Positions 21,184 to 23,363 of a DNA stretch of 23,363 nt are shown in pieces. The notes beneath the pieces are model-generated. The model saw only the letters and a list, made by a program, of their open reading frames with translations. It had not been told where the DNA came from and did no database searches. The position numbers and the translations under genes are program-made. Origin of the DNA: Paramacrobiotus richtersi (Eukaryota; Tardigrada; Eutardigrada; Parachela; Macrobiotidae); assembly GCA_034698045.1 (NCBI GenBank), contig JAQGAU010000835.1:1-23363 (forward strand). The letters run 5' to 3'. Each line of letters opens with the position of its first letter. Position 1 is the first letter of the stretch.

Positions 21184-21452
21184 TCAAGGAATTACCTCGT
21201 GTTTTTCCATATGTAGCTTGAGATTCCGGCGTACTTTGGTCTTGTAATCACAATCCCGGCAGTTGTAGGTGATGTTGGCGTGCTTGAGATCCATATGGCG
21301 CATTTTCGTTTTGTACACTTTGAACTTTTCATGGCAGACGTGACATTCGAAGCGCATCTGGCCCTCGTGCACCACACGGACATGCTCACGTAGAACCTCG
21401 GGGATTTTAAAATCCTTTCCACAGTGCGAACATCTATCACAAATCCGATTAA
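21184..21452 (-). CDS. C2H2 zinc-finger exon, probable alternative 3' terminal exon
   Basis: The minus-strand frame encodes three C2H2 fingers in 89 codons: CSHCGKDF...H-x4-H, then CHVCHEKF...H-x4-H, then CRDCDYKT...H-x3-H, ending KHEVIP and TGA at 21184. A ttatttaag acceptor at 21453 leaves two bases, which fits the phase-1 donor of the zinc-finger exon at 22247-22380. A GTAATT donor-like site overlaps the last codons, so the exon could also continue. The fingers are spaced as in DNA-binding arrays. It lies beyond the poly(A) signal of the upstream terminal exon, so it is either an alternative end of the same gene or part of another transcript. Confidence 0.6.
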
Positions 21453-21881
21453 CTTAAATAATTATTATAATATGTATGCTGTCTGCTGTCCTCGCAGAAA
21501 TATAATTTAACTTTCGAAAGCGTGTCTAATGAATGTTTTTCCCCAACATATTCAACGTGATACACGCTTATTTATTTTATGCAATTTAATTTGAATTAAA
21601 CATTTAATAATAACAATAATTTAATTGAATATTAATTTAGTTATTTCATAATAATAATTTAATTAAAGACTTTAATAATAATTTGAAATTTTGATTTTGA
21701 AAACCAGACTCACTAGAACTTAATTTTGCTTTACAACCCATTGAAAAGAAAGTTTTTATTTTTTGTCCACAGTCCAGAGTACATTTACGACTGATAATGA
21801 TTTCATATCCCAGTTTCAAAACAAACATTTTTATCAACAAATTAAACAGACATTTTTGTTAAATTATTTCAGAAATATTTC
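21453..21881. other. AT-rich spacer between the two zinc-finger ends
   Basis: AAT/TTA-rich sequence with runs of AATAATAAT. No gene seen; the minus-strand open frame at 21646-21840 is low complexity and was not accepted. Confidence 0.4.
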
Positions 21882-21887
21882 TTTATT
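21882..21887 (-). terminator. Polyadenylation signal of the zinc-finger gene (short form)
   Basis: AATAAA on the minus strand (TTTATT on plus), about 60 nt after the TAA stop at 21948-21950. Confidence 0.5.
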
Positions 21888-21947
21888 TCACATTTCAAAT
21901 GCTTTCGTAATTATTACAACGTAACGATTGCAGGTTAGAATGACCAA

Positions 21948-23363
21948 TTACTTGTAACATTCATTCGGCAGCTTCCGGAAAGTGGAAATATCACGATGGT
22001 GTCCCATATGCCGCACCATATTCAGCCAGATCTTGCACACTTTCCCGCACTCTGGACATTGAAATAAACGTTTCCCACTGCCTGCATCCAAACCGACAGT
22101 CAGTGTTATTGAACATTTGAAATACGGTATTCGCTACAAATTTGTTTAACAAAAGTATCAACATTTTTTATTTCATTCTGTACATTCTGAAACGGATTAA
22201 AAGCACGAAAAACAAGAGAAAAGCATGTTAATTAAAACAAAAATACCTTCATCGACGGTATGACACTGTAAATGCAGATCCAGCTCTTCCTGACACGTCA
22301 CATAGGTGTGCGGACATTCGGGACATTTGATCTTCAGGATATCGGCACGTCTCCTTTTTCGGCGATTTTTTGAGCTGTTCCTGTAACAGAATATGTTAGT
22401 ATGCGACTATGTGCCGTTAAATACACACTATTTATTTTATTTTGAATTTATTAAGCTAAAAATTTAATAATAACATTAATTTAATTTGCCAATTTAATAA
22501 TAATTTATTTTAATAATTTAACAATAACAATCTAACATTTTATTTTTTATTTTGAATCGGAAAACCAGATTAACAACTTCACAACAAACTACTTCACTTC
22601 CGGCAGTTCTGCTGCGTGAAAATGTGGCTTACAGTAAACATGTCTCGCTGTTCCAGTTAGTAAGCAGATACATGAAATCGTAGTACAACGGCTGAGACCA
22701 TCATGGCCAGACGTTCCTCTGTTAGCATGCGTACAGTATCATGAAATACATAAGCGAACAGACAAAACCCTTTTTCATTCCTAGGAAACGATTATCAAGA
22801 TGAATTGTTTTTTTTAAACATTAACCGATACATTCAAACCCTCCATTAGTTACGTTGAATGCTTTAATCCTCGTTAATGCAAATCGTTTAAACCTACTGT
22901 ACTGGGAAATGCCACAAGATGCACAATAACATAGTAACAATATGGACACACGAACTCACGTGTTGATCTTTTCATTGATGTTCTTTCCCTTGCCCAGTTT
23001 CTTCCGCTTCCCATTGGCCGTCTTCCCCGGCGTCCGGGGACATTCCTTCTCCTGTACAGATCCACCGGAAGTACTCGCCCCATCCCCATCCCGACTTCGC
23101 AAGTTATACTTTCTCCCGTTCTCCCTCTTCCCAGATTCCACGTACTCCTCCTCCTCACTCTCCACATCCTTCTCCCCGACACCCCCCAACAACCCAAACA
23201 CCTCCCGGATCCCGGTCAACGACCGTACCATCAGCTCCCGCCCGGTCACCGGCACCGGGTTCCGTCCCAACATGAGATGATACGCCGAGTACCCCTTGTT
23301 ACACACGGCCACACCGGTGCGGAGATGGTACAGGAACCCGTCCAGTCGGGTGTCCCAGGTGGT
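21948..23363 (-). CDS. C2H2 zinc-finger protein, 5' end beyond the window
   Basis: Three exons: 22960-23363+ (donor GTGAGT), 22247-22380 (acceptor ctgttacag, donor GTATTT) and 21948-22081 (acceptor gatgcag, stop TAA). Phases 2 and 1 close correctly. The first exon continues past the right edge and encodes an unrecognised segment, then an acidic run (ESEEEEY) and a basic, disordered tail (KTANGKRKKLGKGK). The second has a nuclear-localisation-like RRKRRR followed by a C2H2 finger, CPECPHTY...H-x3-H. The third has CPECGKVC...H-x3-H. It is probably a nuclear DNA-binding protein; the target is unknown. Intron 22381-22959 has AT-rich repeats and no other gene. Splice to the alternative exon at 21184-21452 is also phase-compatible. 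Confidence 0.7.

Noticed and set aside
22942-23280. 112-codon plus-strand open frame
   Set aside because: Antisense shadow of the zinc-finger exon, which has a correct donor and continues off the window.
1-23363. CRISPR array, bacterial operon or prophage
   Set aside because: Genes are spliced with GT-AG introns, no regular spacer-repeat array, and no ribosome-binding sites before the starts; the Cry-like gene is also intron-split, so bacterial contamination is unlikely.

Overview
The window reads as nuclear DNA of an invertebrate animal. Genes are split by canonical GT-AG introns, many only 56-90 bp long. AATAAA polyadenylation signals are present, and the protein families are bilaterian: Mesh, an arthropod-type gustatory receptor, a TGF-beta prodomain, C2H2 and THAP zinc fingers. 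A small-genome protostome, probably an ecdysozoan, fits best; I cannot name the species.

Layout from left to right. At 280-1081 (+) are the last two exons of a TGF-beta-family prodomain gene that ends before any cysteine-knot ligand domain. From 1235 to about 3480 there is no clear gene. At 3605-9475 (-) is a complete 15-exon gene for a Mesh/SUSD2-type septate-junction adhesion protein: signal peptide, NIDO, IPT/TIG, AMOP, VWD, sushi and a hydrophobic tail. Its large intron holds a 712-bp palindromic element. At 10288-11255 (+) is a decayed reverse-transcriptase C-terminus, split by a second copy of that element. At 11893-13350 (+) is a complete three-exon gustatory-receptor-like chemoreceptor.

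At about 14900-19245 (+) is the most striking locus: a spliced, apparently secreted protein whose first half resembles domain I (the pore-forming helical bundle) of bacterial Cry delta-endotoxins. Its second half looks like a jacalin/beta-prism fold. The 2.4-kb first intron of this gene contains a complete 1,278-bp DNA transposon at 15613-16890. That element has terminal and subterminal inverted repeats, a 7-bp target duplication and a frameshifted THAP domain, which suggests an internally deleted P-element-like transposon.

At 19838-20373 (-) is a possible small membrane-protein gene with competing reading frames. From 21184 to the right edge (-) is a C2H2 zinc-finger gene with two candidate terminal exons; its 5' end lies outside the window.

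The genes do not form an operon or one pathway. Mesh (gut epithelial junctions), the chemoreceptor and the Cry-like protein are unrelated neighbours. Gene models come from hand splicing; reading phase closes exactly for Mesh (3,474 nt coding), the receptor (432 aa), the modelled part of the Cry-like gene and the main zinc-finger transcript.
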